From Pseudomonas sp. PDM05 (GTDB taxonomy: Bacteria > Pseudomonadota > Gammaproteobacteria > Pseudomonadales > Pseudomonadaceae), in contig NZ_JACVAC010000003.1 in NCBI RefSeq assembly GCF_014851685.1, positions 186,001-250,000 of the forward strand: 64,000 nucleotides of DNA. Direction: 5' to 3'. This document shows, one piece after another, positions 62,490 through 64,000 of this stretch (the stretch's first letter is position 1; the number at the start of each line of letters is the position of its first letter). The notes beneath the pieces were generated by a model, which saw only the letters and a program-made list of their open reading frames with translations, did no database searches and had not been told where the DNA came from. The position numbers and the translations under genes are program-made.

Positions 62490-64000
62490 AGCCGCTCCGG
62501 CAGGCTGAAGCCACTGAGTACGCGGCTCTTGAACGGGTTGAAGGCGCTGTTGGCGCGCAATTCGTAGGCGATGCTCGCGCCATCCACACGCAGGCGCAGG
62601 TTGAAGCGGTCTGGCGAGTTGCCCGGGGTCAGGTCCGATTGCTCCAGCAGACGGAACCAGGCCCATGGCCCATCAAGGGTCACGCCGGAGCGGCCACTGG
62701 CGGCAGGGGGCATGATCGAGATGCGCACCACGCCGATGCTGCCGGGGTTCGGCCACTGCATGGCCACCGGGCGGCTCGGGCCGTGGTCGTAGCTCAGTTG
62801 CTGGCCGTCGAGGTCGAGCAGGAACTGGGTGATGGTCGGGTCCATCGACACCGGCTTGAGTTCGAAACGCACAATCGGCTGCGTACCGCCTGCGCGGAAG
62901 AACGCATCACGGATCGTCGCGGCGCGCTGGAAGGTTTGCAGCACGCCCGGCGCAATCCCGAGCTTCTGCGCCGCGCCCGGCTGCCAGCGCCAGGTCTGGG
63001 TGGAAGTGTCCACGTAAGGCTGCAGGTATTTGCGGAAGTAGTTATCCATCACCCCGCCCACGCCGAAGAACATGCCGAAGTCGTCCAGGGTCGCATCCCG
63101 CGCACTCCCCGGCGCCAGGGGATAACGCCCGGCCAGGGACTGGCGGTAGACGTTGACCACTTCGCTCATCCAGGCCGCGTTCAGTTGGTTGCGCACCCCG
63201 CCCATCATGCTGTTGGTGGTGGAGTTGACCACTGACTTGACCATGCCCTGCACCAACGGCGGCTGGCGTTCGGCATTCAGGCTGACCCGCGTGGCCGCAG
63301 CCGCCGCCTGGTTCTTCGCCTCGCCGAGCAACGCATCGCCGCTGGCGCCGACCATGGCGCTGACCTGCACGTACAGCGCGTTCATGTCCGCGAGCAAAGC
63401 GTCGATGGCCGCCGGTTCGCCTTCGTTTTTGCTGACGATGCTGTTGAGTTCGGCAAAGTGCGCCGTCACCGGATCATCCGTGGCTTGCGCAGCGTTGGCG
63501 CTCGGTTGTTCCTGGCCGAGCAGGCTGCCCAGGCGCTCCTTGAGCTTGTCGACGCCACCTTCCACCGGCACGCCTTTGGCCGCCAGTTGACGCTCCTCGG
63601 CTTGCAGATCGGTTTCCTTGGCCACCGCCACCAGCAGTTTTTTCAGCGGCGAGGTCGGGCCGGAAATCACCCGCAGTACGTCGGCGGCCTGGGCCACGCT
63701 GGTGATTGGCACAAAGTCGATGTCGGCGAGCAGTGCGTCCCACTGGCGCTGGTAGTCCTGGAAGTACAGGCGGCGCACGTCGGCAGCCAGGCTCACCACG
63801 TTTTGCTGGTCGGCCTGTTCATGGCCCAACACCCATTGCTCTTCGGCGAGGGTGCCGGTCTGGTTCAGGCTGCTCAGCAGGAACGCCTGGCGATACCCCT
63901 TGGCCGTGAAGAAGCCACTTAACGGCTCGCCCAGCGGCTTGCCGCTCTTGCGGCTGAACACCAGCGCGGCATCGCGGCCGGCGGCTTCGTTGAGGCGGAA
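62486..64000 (-). CDS. tssM: TssM/IcmF, T6SS membrane complex subunit (C-terminal part)
   Basis: About 504 C-terminal residues of TssM are visible; the frame is open to the right edge of the window and the N-terminal membrane and GTPase-like domains lie beyond. Recognisable segments are FFTAKGYRQAF, the periplasmic helical region, FGVGGVMDNYFRKYLQPYVDT and the C-terminal beta-domain GPWAWFRLLEQ. TssM spans the inner membrane and contacts TssJ and TssL in the trans-envelope complex. The other core genes presumably lie beyond the edge. Confidence 0.94.
   Translation of the reverse strand, partial: FRLNEAAGRDAALVFSRKSGKPLGEPLSGFFTAKGYRQAFLLSSLNQTGTLAEEQWVLGHEQADQQNVVSLAADVRRLYFQDYQRQWDALLADIDFVPITSVAQAADVLRVISGPTSPLKKLLVAVAKETDLQAEERQLAAKGVPVEGGVDKLKERLGSLLGQEQPSANAAQATDDPVTAHFAELNSIVSKNEGEPAAIDALLADMNALYVQVSAMVGASGDALLGEAKNQAAAAATRVSLNAERQPPLVQGMVKSVVNSTTNSMMGGVRNQLNAAWMSEVVNVYRQSLAGRYPLAPGSARDATLDDFGMFFGVGGVMDNYFRKYLQPYVDTSTQTWRWQPGAAQKLGIAPGVLQTFQRAATIRDAFFRAGGTQPIVRFELKPVSMDPTITQFLLDLDGQQLSYDHGPSRPVAMQWPNPGSIGVVRISIMPPAASGRSGVTLDGPWAWFRLLEQSDLTPGNSPDRFNLRLRVDGASIAYELRANSAFNPFKSRVLSGFSLPERL

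Overview
The window is a high-GC chromosome segment from a fluorescent Pseudomonas, most like the P. fluorescens group. Most of it follows, from memory, the P. aeruginosa PAO1 order PA5293-PA5346: LysR, MATE, GGDEF/EAL, rep, xpt, cycB, pauR, dadX-ridA-dadA, lrp, rpmB-rpmG, radC, coaBC-dut-algC-argB, pyrE, crc, rph, yicC, gmk, rpoZ, spoT, ridA, oxyR, recG. The intergenic REP pairs also have the form known from P. fluorescens. No tRNA, rRNA, CRISPR array, insertion sequence or prophage was seen.

Region 1 (1-3247) is an accessory operon: an AurF-type diiron N-oxygenase cut by the left edge, a translationally coupled ferredoxin-type reductase, a class I glutamine amidotransferase and a small ABM-domain monooxygenase. 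It looks like a small specialised-metabolite module and is the most interesting part of the window. Region 2 (3260-9699) carries a chemoreceptor, a divergent LysR/MATE pair and a c-di-GMP phosphodiesterase.

Region 3 (9956-28145) is a metabolic core: Rep helicase, purine salvage, an acyl-CoA hydrolase/transferase, cytochrome c5, then D-/L-alanine catabolism (dadA-ridA-dadX with divergent lrp) and polyamine catabolism (pauR regulator, a pauB-type oxidase, a pauC-type aldehyde dehydrogenase). A MocR regulator, a phospholipase D lipoprotein and an MFS transporter lie among these. Region 4 (28162-43402) is housekeeping: ribosomal proteins L28 and L33, peptide-binding protein, RadC, CoA, dUTP, alginate/LPS sugar and arginine synthesis, PyrE, Crc, RNase PH, YicC, Gmk, omega subunit, SpoT and RidA.

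Region 5 (43421-52709) has a lipoprotein of unknown function, an epimerase-like protein, the exbB-exbD-tonB energy-transducing operon, oxyR-recG, a YbaK/HDOD protein and a small hypothetical. Region 6 (52710-64000) begins with an AT-rich orphan gene and continues with the distal end of an H1-type type VI secretion locus on the minus strand. In transcription order it reads tssM (cut by the right edge), tagF, pppA, ppkA, tagT, tagS, tagR, tagQ, which is the complete threonine-phosphorylation module that post-translationally controls firing.

Six REP-pair elements (REPINs), each exactly 89 bp, sit in intergenic gaps; a seventh site has two REPs in the opposite, outward-facing arrangement.
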